64,000 bases of DNA. Origin: Ignavibacteriota bacterium. Its GTDB lineage: Bacteria > Bacteroidota > Ignavibacteria > Ignavibacteriales > Melioribacteraceae. The notes under the pieces are model-generated. The model did not search any database, was not told the DNA's origin, and saw only the letters and a list, made by a program, of their open reading frames with translations. This document shows positions 43,238 to 52,394 of the stretch, one piece after another. The translations under genes were made by a program, and so were the position numbers. Every line of letters starts with the position of its first letter. Positions within the stretch are counted from its first letter, which is position 1. The stretch covers positions 1-64,000 of the forward strand of contig JABFGH010000022.1 of NCBI GenBank assembly GCA_013112585.1, given 5' to 3'.

Positions 43238-43338
43238 TGTGTATTTTAGTGTACACCTAGTTTAGTTTACTATACGTTTTAGTGTAATTCTACCTCAAAA
43301 ACATCGAATATCTTCACTTTTCAAGGCACACTATTTGT
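43232..43338 (+). promoter_or_regulatory. Candidate control region with TTTTAGTGT repeats and a weak -24/-12-like site
   Basis: Three direct copies of TTTTAGTGT (43232-43240, 43244-43252, 43277-43285) precede AGGCACACTATTTGT (43324-43338). The latter has -24/-12 geometry (GG, ten bases, then GT instead of GC). The predicted start would be about 43352, just before the lipoprotein ATG at 43375. Treat it as a candidate only. Confidence 0.35.
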
Positions 43339-43374
43339 CCCTTTTTTGTTATGAAAACAAGTGAGGTAACAAAA

Positions 43375-44796
43375 ATGAAATATTTAGTGAGTCTTCTTTT
43401 ACCCTTATTTATTTTAACAGGGTGTTATACACAATTAGCAAATGATGATGAATACAGCGGTTCGGATTATTACGAATACTATGATGATTCGGAAGATTAT
43501 CCGGAAACTGCAGATAATGCAGATTACTCTGATTATGAAGATTCATCATATTACTACGAAGATGATGAATATTATGATGATGAGTACATTGATGATGAAT
43601 ATGCCGAATCATCTGTTTATCCAACTGAAATTAATTACAGAAGAAAATATTACAGCGGATATTACCCAAACGTTTCAATTATTGTAGGAAGTTATGATCC
43701 TTGGTATTATGACTCATATTATTATAATTCCTGGGCATTCAATAGCTGGTGTTTCCCTGCATACTCATATTATCCAATAGTTCACTATCCATGGTGGTAC
43801 AGATCGCATTACTATTACGGCTATTATGATTATTATAGTTACCCTTATTATGGAAGCAGCTATTATTATAATTCACCCAAATATAAATACCGTACAAATT
43901 ACCATGCAAGATTAAGAAATAATGACGGGGGAGGACGAGGAAATAGGGGAAGTAGTATTAGAACAAGGAGCAGCTTTGGCGGAACTGCTACAACTTCTTC
44001 GCGTACATCAACCATAACGAGAACCGGCAGTGGAACGGCTGTTCGCTCAGGTACAAAAATTAGAGATACTGAACCGGTTGTTCAAAAACGCGGGGGTGAG
44101 GAGATTAGAAAAGGTACCACTACGAAAATTAAACCTACAGTTCGATCTAAGACCGGTACAAAAACAGATATTGGTAAAAAGAATATTAGAAAAGGAACTG
44201 TTAAAAATAATGTAGCGGATCGATCAAAGAATAAAAATCCTCGTGTAGTTGATTACAAAAAATATAAAGCTAAAAAATCTGCATCCGATTATTACCGAGG
44301 AAAAAAATCATACAACAACTCTGCAAAAACTAAAAGAAAAACCGCCGCAGATTATAGAACTAAAAATTCAACAAAAAATAGTGCAAGAATAAAAAAGCCG
44401 ACTACTAGAAAAATTCAGCCTTCACGCAAATACAACACTAAAACTTACAGGCATAAACCTAAGTCGAGTACCAGAAGTAAAGCTTCTAGTAGAAATAATT
44501 CCAGCAGCAGCAGAAAAAGTTATTCTACACCAAAGCGAAGTTCTAAGCCTAAAGCTAGTTCAAGACCAAAAAGCAGCAGCAGACCGAAATCTTATAGCAG
44601 ACCTAAAACTAATAGCCGCCCTAAAGCAAGCAGTTCCAGTTCAAGCCGCAGTTCGCGACCAAGCTCATATTCGCGTCCTAGTTCGAGTTCAAGAAGTAGT
44701 TCAGCAAGGAGCAGCGGTAGCAGGAGCAGTGGAAGTAGAAGCAGCGGAGCGAGGAGCAGCGGAAGCAGAAGCAGCAGCGGTAAGAGCAGAAGATAA
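43375..44796 (+). CDS. Lipoprotein with Tyr/Asp-rich head and Ser/Arg/Lys-rich tail
   Basis: 473 residues from ATG 43375; a longer start at 43351 would bury the signal peptide, and GTGAGG lies before this ATG. A lipobox (LTGC) follows MKYLVSLLLPLFI. Then comes a very acidic tyrosine-rich stretch (about 20-80, many YYD, DDE), a tyrosine/tryptophan-rich segment (about 85-160), and a basic tail of about 290 residues. The last ~120 residues are almost only Ser, Arg, Pro and Lys (RSSSR, SRPK, SGSRS). The product is exported, so the SR-like tail is outside the cytoplasm. Function unknown. Confidence 0.75.
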   Translation: MKYLVSLLLPLFILTGCYTQLANDDEYSGSDYYEYYDDSEDYPETADNADYSDYEDSSYYYEDDEYYDDEYIDDEYAESSVYPTEINYRRKYYSGYYPNVSIIVGSYDPWYYDSYYYNSWAFNSWCFPAYSYYPIVHYPWWYRSHYYYGYYDYYSYPYYGSSYYYNSPKYKYRTNYHARLRNNDGGGRGNRGSSIRTRSSFGGTATTSSRTSTITRTGSGTAVRSGTKIRDTEPVVQKRGGEEIRKGTTTKIKPTVRSKTGTKTDIGKKNIRKGTVKNNVADRSKNKNPRVVDYKKYKAKKSASDYYRGKKSYNNSAKTKRKTAADYRTKNSTKNSARIKKPTTRKIQPSRKYNTKTYRHKPKSSTRSKASSRNNSSSSRKSYSTPKRSSKPKASSRPKSSSRPKSYSRPKTNSRPKASSSSSSRSSRPSSYSRPSSSSRSSSARSSGSRSSGSRSSGARSSGSRSSSGKSRR

Positions 44797-45363
44797 ATGT
44801 TAAAAACTTATAAAAATATTTTAATCACTTTTCCCATACTCATACTGGCATGGGGATGTTACACAACCTCTCAACATCCCCTTGTCCATTTTGATGATGA
44901 TGATGGAAGATTGAATGTTTTTACAATTTCAGTTTATGATGAATGTAAAGATTGCCATGATGCAGATGCCTTGGAAGATATGCAGGAATTACATAAGCCC
45001 ATGCTGGCTGCAATTAGCAATTACAATTATGATTACTACAGCGGAAATTATGAATTAGAAAATTATTACAATGAAAAACCCTGGTGGTTTGAATATAAAT
45101 TTAATTTAATTTTTGATGACGAAAAAAAAGATGAACCGGAAATTATAATTTATAGAAATGATAATTACAGAAGTGATTATCATCCGGAGCCTCCGGTTAT
45201 TCTTGTTCCGCCGCCTGCAACAACACCGCCAAAGTATAGAAACCCTGACAGTAATAAATCTAATGATAGAATCAATGTGGATAACTCTAATCAGAAAAGA
45301 ACGGATCCGAACCCAAGGCAGAGAGACGGGGGCGGAAGGGGAAATTCCAACGGGAGAAAATAA
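44797..45363 (+). CDS. Lipoprotein with one CXXCH motif
   Basis: 188 residues. A lipobox (AWGC, cysteine at residue 22) gives a lipid-anchored protein. The mature part has one CXXCH, YDECKDCHDADAL, so it could bind a single c-type heme. It then shows a YYSGNYELENYYNEK tyrosine-rich stretch, a proline-rich part (PPVILVPPPATTPP) and a basic C-terminus (RQRDGGGRGN). It starts at the base after the upstream stop, and the next gene overlaps its stop (TAATG). Whether heme is attached is not known. Confidence 0.7.
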   Translation: MLKTYKNILITFPILILAWGCYTTSQHPLVHFDDDDGRLNVFTISVYDECKDCHDADALEDMQELHKPMLAAISNYNYDYYSGNYELENYYNEKPWWFEYKFNLIFDDEKKDEPEIIIYRNDNYRSDYHPEPPVILVPPPATTPPKYRNPDSNKSNDRINVDNSNQKRTDPNPRQRDGGGRGNSNGRK

Positions 45364-46823
45364 TGAAGATTATAAAAATTATATTATCATTTTTTGCTGC
45401 GGCATTGATGATAAGCCAAAGTTACGCCCAAAATTTTAATGATGCATTACGTTTAAGCAGACCCGGATTGCAGTCAAGTGCGCGGGCGCTTGGCATGGGC
45501 AATAGTTTTACGGCAGTGGCTGATGATTACTCGGCAGTGTACTTTAATCCTGCCGGTTTAGGATTAATAAAAAGATTTGAAATATCCGGCAGTGTGAACT
45601 ATAATTCCTACTCAAACGATGTTTCATTTTTCGAAAACTCCTTAAATGCAAAACGCACCAACTTTGAATTCAATCAGCTTGGTATCGTTATGCCAATGCC
45701 TACTATCAAAGGAAGCTGGGTACTCGCATTCGGTTATAACAGAAGTAAAGATTTTAATAGAACTCTTGAGTTTAGCGGTTTCAATCCTTCCGGCAATTCT
45801 ATGATCCAGGATATTACCGGAGTTGTTAATGATGAAATCCCGCTTACTAATTCAATTGGTTTGGCATATGAAATTAGAGACTCTGAGAATAATTATATAA
45901 GAGATACGAGTTTAATAAACGGTATGCTGAATCAAAGCGGAATGATTAAGCGCGAAGGCTCAATAAATAACTGGTCTGCTGCCGCATCTGTTGAAATCTC
46001 GAAAGGATTATTTATAGGCGGAACCTTTAGCATTATCAGCGGTAATTTTAAAAGCATTAGTGATTTTTATGAAGATGATACAAGGGATGTTTATTCAAGC
46101 GCTGTACAATTAGATCCGGCAGATTCACGCACAGCAGGTTTTGAAAGTTTTTATATGAACGATGTAATTGATTGGAACCTCAACGGCTGGGACTTTAAAC
46201 TCGGGTTGTTATATCAGTTCAATAAAAAAGCTCGTTTCGGATTCAATATAAAATTCCCAACTTATTATACTGTTGAAGAAATTTATTCTTATAAGGCAGA
46301 GAGTCAATTTGCAACCGGGACAATTTTTGAAATTTCTGAAATTACTGATTTAATTGAGTATCAAATAAAAACTCCTTTTGAATTATCTGCGGGCATTTCA
46401 TCAAAATTATTATTTGGTATTGTAAGCGGTGAAGTAAAAATTATAGATTACAAGCAAATGGAATTTACCGATGGTTTGGGCAGACAATATCGAATAGATA
46501 AAAATAGTGAAATTGAAGATCTATTTAGAACCACACTCAACTTTAATGTTGGTGCAGAAATTCGTGTTCCGGTTTTACCGATAAGAGGAAGAGTTGGTTT
46601 TATTTACAATCAGTCACCTTATTTGGATGATCCCTCAAAATTTGATAGAAAATATTTTACACTCGGTGCAGGAATGATACTGGGTCACAAAGTTTCCGTA
46701 GATGTTGCATACATTCACGGCTGGTGGCAAAACTATGGCGATAATTATTCGTTCAATGTCTCACGTACATTTCAGGATGTGAGTGTTGATAAACTTATAT
46801 TTTCAATCTCTTCTAGAATTTAA
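45363..46823 (+). CDS. FadL/OMPP1-type outer-membrane transport protein
   Basis: 486 residues. A signal peptide (about 1-22, ending SYAQ) precedes SSARALGMGNSFTAVADDYS and AVYFNPAGLGL, the signature of the FadL/OMPP1/TodX barrels (and related PorV). The rest is amphipathic beta-strand rich and ends in SISSRI. FadL-type barrels import hydrophobic compounds. In this phylum related barrels serve T9SS (PorV), so either role is possible. A terminator follows at 46829. Confidence 0.8.
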   Translation: MKIIKIILSFFAAALMISQSYAQNFNDALRLSRPGLQSSARALGMGNSFTAVADDYSAVYFNPAGLGLIKRFEISGSVNYNSYSNDVSFFENSLNAKRTNFEFNQLGIVMPMPTIKGSWVLAFGYNRSKDFNRTLEFSGFNPSGNSMIQDITGVVNDEIPLTNSIGLAYEIRDSENNYIRDTSLINGMLNQSGMIKREGSINNWSAAASVEISKGLFIGGTFSIISGNFKSISDFYEDDTRDVYSSAVQLDPADSRTAGFESFYMNDVIDWNLNGWDFKLGLLYQFNKKARFGFNIKFPTYYTVEEIYSYKAESQFATGTIFEISEITDLIEYQIKTPFELSAGISSKLLFGIVSGEVKIIDYKQMEFTDGLGRQYRIDKNSEIEDLFRTTLNFNVGAEIRVPVLPIRGRVGFIYNQSPYLDDPSKFDRKYFTLGAGMILGHKVSVDVAYIHGWWQNYGDNYSFNVSRTFQDVSVDKLIFSISSRI

Positions 46824-46828
46824 ATCTT

Positions 46829-46855
46829 AGCCCGGTATTGCCGGGTTTATTTTTA
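46829..46855 (+). terminator. Terminator after the FadL-type gene
   Basis: CCCGG-TATTG-CCGGG, then TTTATTTTTA, a few bases after the stop at 46823. The stem can extend to AGCCCGG / CCGGGTT. Confidence 0.75.
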
Positions 46856-46931
46856 CTCTTCGTACTTATATCTGTAAAAACAATTATCACACATTATCCA
46901 TTTATTTACGTCCAATTATTCTACTTATTAA

Positions 46932-47201
46932 ACCCGAATTATGCAAAAGAGATAATAGCACGGTGCTTCAGCGCCGTGAATCCTGCCCGTCCGGCAGGCG
47001 GGATTGAACAAACATAAATATTGGGTTTTAACCCAAACGGTTTTGGGCCTGCCCACCGGCAAAGGCGGGCTAAAGCCCCTTACATAATTTTAAAATCAAT
47101 CACCGTCATACCCGCCTGCCGGACGGGCAGGAATGACGGTGCAATTAAAAAGACAATTTTTATTTAGACTTTATTAATTATTTCTAATGCATAATTCGGG
47201 T
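46932..47201. mobile_element. MITE-like inverted-repeat element, copy 2
   Basis: It starts ACCCGAATTATGCAAAAGAG and ends CTAATGCATAATTCGGGT, with 22 of 25 end bases inverted matches. It is the same element as 11039-11285. Relative to that copy it carries two extra ~20-bp palindromes in opposite orientations: CCTGCCCGTCCGGCAGGCGG at about 46982, and CCCGCCTGCCGGACGGGCAG at about 47110. TAA flanks both ends. Confidence 0.82.
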
Positions 47202-47214
47202 TAAACGTTGTGTC

Positions 47215-47415
47215 TTCGAGCCTTCGTGGCACAATTTGATTTTAGCCGCTAAGTCACCAAGCCACTAAGAAAATACTTTGTGACTTCGAGTCTTTGTGGC
47301 GTAAGTTGTTAAAAGTAACGTATTATTAGAAAGTAAACGCCTCTAAGTCACCAAGCCACTAAGAAAAATACTTTATGATTTCGAACTTTGTTGCGTAAGT
47401 TGTTAAAAAGTAACA
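47215..47415. repeat. Two tandem copies of a CTAAGTCACCAAGCCACTAAG repeat
   Basis: The blocks CTAAGTCACCAAGCCACTAA followed by GAAAATACTTTGTGACTTCG and GGCGTAAGTTGTTAAAA appear twice (about 47253-47320 and 47342-47415). They resemble the CTTCGTGGC/CACCAAG intergenic repeats common in this phylum. I see no frame. Confidence 0.7.
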
Positions 47416-47475
47416 TTGATTGATAAGAAATGTAAAACTATCTTGCACCATTAAAAAAAAATATTTGGTGAAAGA

Positions 47476-48429
47476 ATTAAAGGCAGAATAGTTAAAATAG
47501 AAAGTAAAGATTATTCGGTAATTACCGATGAAGGTAATGAAATAAGATGCGGAATTAAGGGCAGGTTCAAAAAGATTTACGAGCTTAAAAGGGATAAACT
47601 TACTGTGCTTGACATTGCCTCTGTTGGTGATTTTGTAAAATTTGATATGAATGAGGACGGAACAGGAATTATTTATGAAATTGAGGAACGCCGTAATTAT
47701 CTCTCACGGAAATCACCCAAGTTAAAAGGGGTCTCAACCAGGGGAGAAAGATTAGAACAAATTATTGCCGCAAATATTGATACGCTATTTATTGTAACCA
47801 GCATTAAGCATCCCGACTTTAATAATCGAGTTGTTGATAGATTAATTGTTACCGCTTTCAGTTCCGGTATCGATGTAAAAATCATTATCAATAAAATTGA
47901 TCTTGATAATAAAAATGAAGTTGAACAATGGAAAAAATTATACGAAAAAATTGGATACAAAGTTTTTCTTACCGACTGTATTAATAAGATTGGTATAGAA
48001 AAACTGCACGACGAACTTTTAGATAAAGTGAACGTTTTTTGGGGTTCGTCCGGGGTCGGTAAATCAACAATACTAAACGGATTATTTCCCTCATTCAATT
48101 TCAAGGTAGGTGAGGTTAGCGATTATTCACAAAAGGGAACACACACTACCGTAACAAGTGTTATGAAAAAAGTTGACGAAAAAACTTACTTAGTCGATAC
48201 CCCCGGCTTGCGTGAAATAGATCCGTTTGGAATTAAAAAAGAAGATCTGGGACATTACTTCATCGAATTTTTACCATTCATAAATGAGTGTAAATTTAAT
48301 ACATGCACACATCACCATGAACCGGGATGTGAAATTATTGAACAGGTAGAAAACGGAAACATTGACGAACGAAGGTATATAAGCTATTTGAATATGCTGG
48401 AGACAATTGAAGATGATATAATTTATTAA
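47476..48429 (+). CDS. rsgA: Ribosome biogenesis GTPase RsgA with an ATT start
   Basis: 317 residues if it starts at ATT 47476. The GTP-binding motifs are circularly permuted, as in RsgA: NKID, then GSSGVGKST, then DTPGLRE, followed by the zinc site CKFNTCTHHHEPGC. Starting at the first standard codon (GTG 47605) would remove most of the N-terminal OB fold (KGRIVKIESKDYSVITDEG), which is clearly present in frame upstream. No ATG, GTG or TTG lies in frame between the upstream TAA (47452) and 47605. The ATT is preceded by GGTGAAAGA, a plausible ribosome site. It helps mature the 30S subunit. Confidence 0.85.
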   Translation: MKGRIVKIESKDYSVITDEGNEIRCGIKGRFKKIYELKRDKLTVLDIASVGDFVKFDMNEDGTGIIYEIEERRNYLSRKSPKLKGVSTRGERLEQIIAANIDTLFIVTSIKHPDFNNRVVDRLIVTAFSSGIDVKIIINKIDLDNKNEVEQWKKLYEKIGYKVFLTDCINKIGIEKLHDELLDKVNVFWGSSGVGKSTILNGLFPSFNFKVGEVSDYSQKGTHTTVTSVMKKVDEKTYLVDTPGLREIDPFGIKKEDLGHYFIEFLPFINECKFNTCTHHHEPGCEIIEQVENGNIDERRYISYLNMLETIEDDIIY

Positions 48430-48625
48430 ATTTTCTAAAATGATAAAAATCTAACTAATAGGGAACTTACTCATTAAAATATTTTACAATTATCTACTAA
48501 AAAGCGTATTGATTGAATTGATTAAATTAAATCTTTATAAATAGTGGGTTAAATGATTATTAATAAACGATTTAACTTGTAATTTTTAGTAATAACAAAT
48601 ATTTTGTAAATACGGATTAAATTTT

Positions 48626-50425
48626 ATGAAAACAATACTTTTAATATTAGGATTACTCCTTGCAATTAGCTGTTCATCAACTGAGCAGCTTGAAGATAAA
48701 ACTGCTGCACAAAAAAAAGTTGATGATAAACATAAATCAGCTCAAGCCTCAGATCATTTTGTTGATGGTACTATTTTAGAAATGAAAGGAAAATATGCTG
48801 AGGCAATAATTGAATATCAGCAGGCATTGGAACTTGACCCGGACGGTGGAATTTATTTTGCGCTGGCAAAAAATTATTTTCGTTTACACAAAATGCCCCT
48901 GGCAATTAAGAATGCAAAAAAAGCAGTTGAATATGATACGAACCATATCGAATACAAAGAACTGCTCGGAAAGATTTATCTAAACTCTCAACTACCCGAT
49001 TCTGCTATTGCAGTTTTTGAAGATATAACAGCATTGGACTCAACAAATACTAACGCACTTTTTAACCTTGCATTTCTGTACGAAAAGAACAGACCGACAC
49101 AAGCGTTAAAAACATATAATAAGCTGCTTGATATTACCGGACCGGAATGGAATTTATTAGTGAAGATTGCCGATTTGAATGAACGGATGGGCAATGTTGA
49201 AGAAACAATAAAAACCGTCGAAAATCTCCTGGCATTAAATCCATCGAGCCTTGAACTGCAAAAGCTCTTAATTGAATCTTACATAAAAAGCGGAAAATAT
49301 GATAAAGCCGAGATGATGATAAACGAATCTTTAACATTATTCCCCGAAGATATTCAGTTAATTGAAATGAAAGCCGGATTGTTTGTTCAGCAGGAAAATA
49401 TTGATGAAGGAGCAAAAGAATATATCAAACTTATCCATAATGAAGATTATCCATTTGCTGCAAAGGTAAGAATCGGCGGTGCTTTTTTTAATCAGGCAAT
49501 TTTAGATAGCTCATCAATTGATGCTGCAAAAAATTTACTGAATGAGATAAATAAAGATTCACTCGATTGGGAAGTGAATGCCTACTTAGGCGAACTCGAA
49601 ATGCGTGACGGAAATGATTCACTGGCAATTGAGTATTTAGAAACCTCTGCTGATCTGGCAGCATGGAACCCCGATATTTGGATAAGATTAAGCGGATTAC
49701 TTTTTGATAATGCCCGCTATCAAATAGCTGTTGACAAGTTAGAAGAAGTAATAGAAAATTTTCCCGATGAATTTATACTAAATATTGTGCTTGGGTTATC
49801 TCATGGTCAGCTTAACCAATATGATAAAGCTCTGCCTTATGTAAAAAAAGCAGTTGAACTTAATCCGAATGATTTTACTTCGCTTTACGCATATGGTTTT
49901 ACATTAAACCAAATTAAAAGAGAAGATGAAGCGATAACATATCTTAAAAAAGCATTGGAGGTTGATCCCGATAATGTACAGATACTTGGCACACTCGGTT
50001 TAATTTACGACAATAAGGAAATGTGGGAAGAGTGCGATGATGCTTATGAAACCGCACTTTCAATAGATTCAACCGATGCCCTCGTTCTCAATAATTATGC
50101 ATACTCACTCTCCGAAAGGAATATTCAGCTTGAGAGAGCTTTTAAAATGTCAACTCAAGCAGTAGAAGCCGCTCCCGATAATTCTTCTTATCTCGATACA
50201 AAAGGGTGGATACTTTTTCGGCTCGGCAAATACGAAGAGGCAGAAGAATACATAAATAAATCATTAGAAGTTGACCCTGAGAATGCAGTAGTGCTTGATC
50301 ATTTAGGTGATGTTCAATTTATGTTGGGTCAAAAAGAAGAGGCACTTAAAAGCTGGGAAAAATCATTCGAGTTAGATCCGTCGCAAGAAAAACTAAAATT
50401 AAAAATTGAAAAAGGGGAATTGTGA
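48626..50425 (+). CDS. TPR-repeat lipoprotein
   Basis: 599 residues. A lipobox (AISC, cysteine at about residue 17) anchors it in a membrane. About a dozen tetratricopeptide units follow, for example YAEAIIEYQQALELDPDGGI (about 57-76) and a final EEALKSWEKSFELDPSQEK. TPR lipoproteins act as scaffolds for envelope complexes. It overlaps the DUF4292 gene by four bases (GTGA), so they are translated together. Confidence 0.82.
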   Translation: MKTILLILGLLLAISCSSTEQLEDKTAAQKKVDDKHKSAQASDHFVDGTILEMKGKYAEAIIEYQQALELDPDGGIYFALAKNYFRLHKMPLAIKNAKKAVEYDTNHIEYKELLGKIYLNSQLPDSAIAVFEDITALDSTNTNALFNLAFLYEKNRPTQALKTYNKLLDITGPEWNLLVKIADLNERMGNVEETIKTVENLLALNPSSLELQKLLIESYIKSGKYDKAEMMINESLTLFPEDIQLIEMKAGLFVQQENIDEGAKEYIKLIHNEDYPFAAKVRIGGAFFNQAILDSSSIDAAKNLLNEINKDSLDWEVNAYLGELEMRDGNDSLAIEYLETSADLAAWNPDIWIRLSGLLFDNARYQIAVDKLEEVIENFPDEFILNIVLGLSHGQLNQYDKALPYVKKAVELNPNDFTSLYAYGFTLNQIKREDEAITYLKKALEVDPDNVQILGTLGLIYDNKEMWEECDDAYETALSIDSTDALVLNNYAYSLSERNIQLERAFKMSTQAVEAAPDNSSYLDTKGWILFRLGKYEEAEEYINKSLEVDPENAVVLDHLGDVQFMLGQKEEALKSWEKSFELDPSQEKLKLKIEKGEL

Positions 50426-51207
50426 AAAATTTCATTTTGAAAATTTCAGCAATAATTATTTTAATTGTATTGGCTGAAAGTTGTGTCCCTTCAAAACCGG
50501 CATACGAAGAACAAGTGCTGCCCGCTGATAGACTAATTAAGCAGCTTGAAAAAAATAGAAGAAAGATTAAGACTTTTAGAGGAACAGGCGTTTTAAGTAT
50601 TGAGAGTCCTGAACTAAGCGCAAACGCAAATTTTGAAGTCATGCTGAAAAAACCGGATTCAATTAAACTCTCTATTTACGGTCCGTTTGGAATTGATCTT
50701 GCACATGCAATGGTTACAAAAAATAGTTTTGTTTTTTATGATGTAATTAGAAACAATGTGTATGAAGGCAGGAATAAAGAAACAGTTCTTAAAAAAATAT
50801 TTAAGGTAGATTTTTCATTTGATGATTTGATGGATGCTTTTGCAGGGGCTGTAAACTTAACTGATAATTTAAGCAGAGAACCTGATCAATATAACTTAAA
50901 TGATGAGGATTACTTTTTAACCTATACTGATTCATTAATGAATAAAGAATCGAAATATACAATTGAACTGGTGAGCCTGGCTTTAACAAATTATAAACTT
51001 GCAGATTTAACCGGCGGAACAATATTCGAAGGCAAGTATAAAGATTTTAAGCTGTTCAGCGATGTGCCCGTTCCTTACAAAACATTTGTTGAAAATAAAG
51101 AAAATAATCAAAGTGTAGATATTGATTATCGTAATATTGAAGTGAATAATGAATTAAGTAATTTAACTATTCAAATTCCAAAAGATGCGAATGTAATAAA
51201 ATGGTAA
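50422..51207 (+). CDS. DUF4292 family lipoprotein
   Basis: 261 residues from a GTG start. A signal peptide ends in AESC (cysteine at about residue 21). The mature part (RRKIKTFRGTGVLSIESPEL, then KPDSIKLSIYGPFGIDLA) matches DUF4292, LolA/LolB-like beta-rich envelope proteins typical of this phylum. A role in lipoprotein or lipid handling is an inference. It overlaps the EnvC-like gene by seven bases. Confidence 0.78.
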   Translation: MKNFILKISAIIILIVLAESCVPSKPAYEEQVLPADRLIKQLEKNRRKIKTFRGTGVLSIESPELSANANFEVMLKKPDSIKLSIYGPFGIDLAHAMVTKNSFVFYDVIRNNVYEGRNKETVLKKIFKVDFSFDDLMDAFAGAVNLTDNLSREPDQYNLNDEDYFLTYTDSLMNKESKYTIELVSLALTNYKLADLTGGTIFEGKYKDFKLFSDVPVPYKTFVENKENNQSVDIDYRNIEVNNELSNLTIQIPKDANVIKW

Positions 51208-52394
51208 AGCGCTCATTAAATATTTTAGCTGTTTTAGTTTTATCTATTACTTGTTTAAACGCTCAATCAAACAATAAAATTAAAGCCAAAAGTGCTGAGT
51301 TAGATAATTTACGCAACGATATTAAAAAGCTTGAAAGTGAACTTTCGGAAAAAACTAAAAAGGAAAAAGAATCACTTTCATCACTCGAAAAAATCAATAA
51401 TCAAAATCATCTTCTTTCAAAACTTATTAACAAATTACGTAGAGAAGAAAAAAATAAAACAAAAAAGATAGAAAATATTAGTGAAGAATTATCAAGCGTT
51501 GAAAAGAAAATCGGTGAACTGAAAAAAGACTATTCAAGTTATATAGTATGGCTTTACAAATACGGCAGCGGCTCAACAATAAAGTATTTATTAGAATCAG
51601 AATCGATAAATCAAGCAGCACTTAGATATCAATACCTTTCCTCAATTACTTCCGAGAATGAAAAAAAACTTGCCGAATTAAATGAGAGTAAAGAAAAATT
51701 TGAAAACTTAACTACTGAATTATCAAACGAAGTGGCAGAAAAAGCCAATATCGTAAAAAGCAAAAGAGGCGAATTAAAAGTATTAAAGAGGAAAAAAAAT
51801 AGTAGGCAGAAAATAATTGAGAAAATTAAAAAAGATAAAAGTTCACTGAGTAAAGAGATTAGACAAAAAAGAGAAGCCGAAGAAGAGATAAAAAATCTTA
51901 TTTCAAAATTAATTGAAGCTGAAATTGCTAAAAAAGATAGTGAAGGTAAAAACTCAGTTGTTAAAAGATTTGACTACGATAACTTTGAAAATTTTTACGG
52001 ACTAAAAGGAAAGATGAACTGGCCCGTTAGGCAGGGTAAAGTGATAAGGAAGTTCGGTAAAAATAAAAATGCTAAACTTAATACTGTTACAATGAATTAC
52101 GGTGTTGATATTAGGACATCCCCTCAATCCAATATTTATGCAGTTGCTGAAGGAGTTGTTTCGGCAATTGAGTGGATACCCGGTTTTGGCAGTGTGGTTA
52201 TTTTAACACACAAAGATAATTACCGAACAGTTTACGGACACATTAAAGATATTAGTGTTCTTGAGGGAGAAAAAATTAAAGGCGGCGAATTGATTGGCAA
52301 AGTTAATGAGAGCCTTGAGGGTAACATTATTCATTTTGAAATATGGAATCATCGCGATAATCAAAATCCTGAAATTTGGCTCGCTAGAAAATGA
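51201..52394 (+). CDS. EnvC-like murein hydrolase activator with degenerate LytM domain
   Basis: 397 residues. A signal peptide (about 1-22) is followed by a long charged coiled coil (about 25-255) and a C-terminal M23/LytM-like domain (about 270-397). The metal site is altered: NYGVDI has asparagine (N299) where active enzymes have histidine, and IIHFEIW has isoleucine in place of the first histidine of HxH. This is the pattern of EnvC/NlpD-type activators, which switch on amidases rather than cut peptidoglycan themselves. It lies in an envelope gene run and overlaps the methyltransferase gene by ATGA. Confidence 0.82.
   Translation: MVKRSLNILAVLVLSITCLNAQSNNKIKAKSAELDNLRNDIKKLESELSEKTKKEKESLSSLEKINNQNHLLSKLINKLRREEKNKTKKIENISEELSSVEKKIGELKKDYSSYIVWLYKYGSGSTIKYLLESESINQAALRYQYLSSITSENEKKLAELNESKEKFENLTTELSNEVAEKANIVKSKRGELKVLKRKKNSRQKIIEKIKKDKSSLSKEIRQKREAEEEIKNLISKLIEAEIAKKDSEGKNSVVKRFDYDNFENFYGLKGKMNWPVRQGKVIRKFGKNKNAKLNTVTMNYGVDIRTSPQSNIYAVAEGVVSAIEWIPGFGSVVILTHKDNYRTVYGHIKDISVLEGEKIKGGELIGKVNESLEGNIIHFEIWNHRDNQNPEIWLARK

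Noticed and set aside
47221-47240. TGGCACAATTTGATTTT as a sigma54 promoter
   Set aside because: The -12 GC is missing and the sequence lies in a repeat, not upstream of a gene with a matching site.
47605-47607. GTG start for rsgA
   Set aside because: It would remove most of the OB fold, which continues in frame upstream to 47476.
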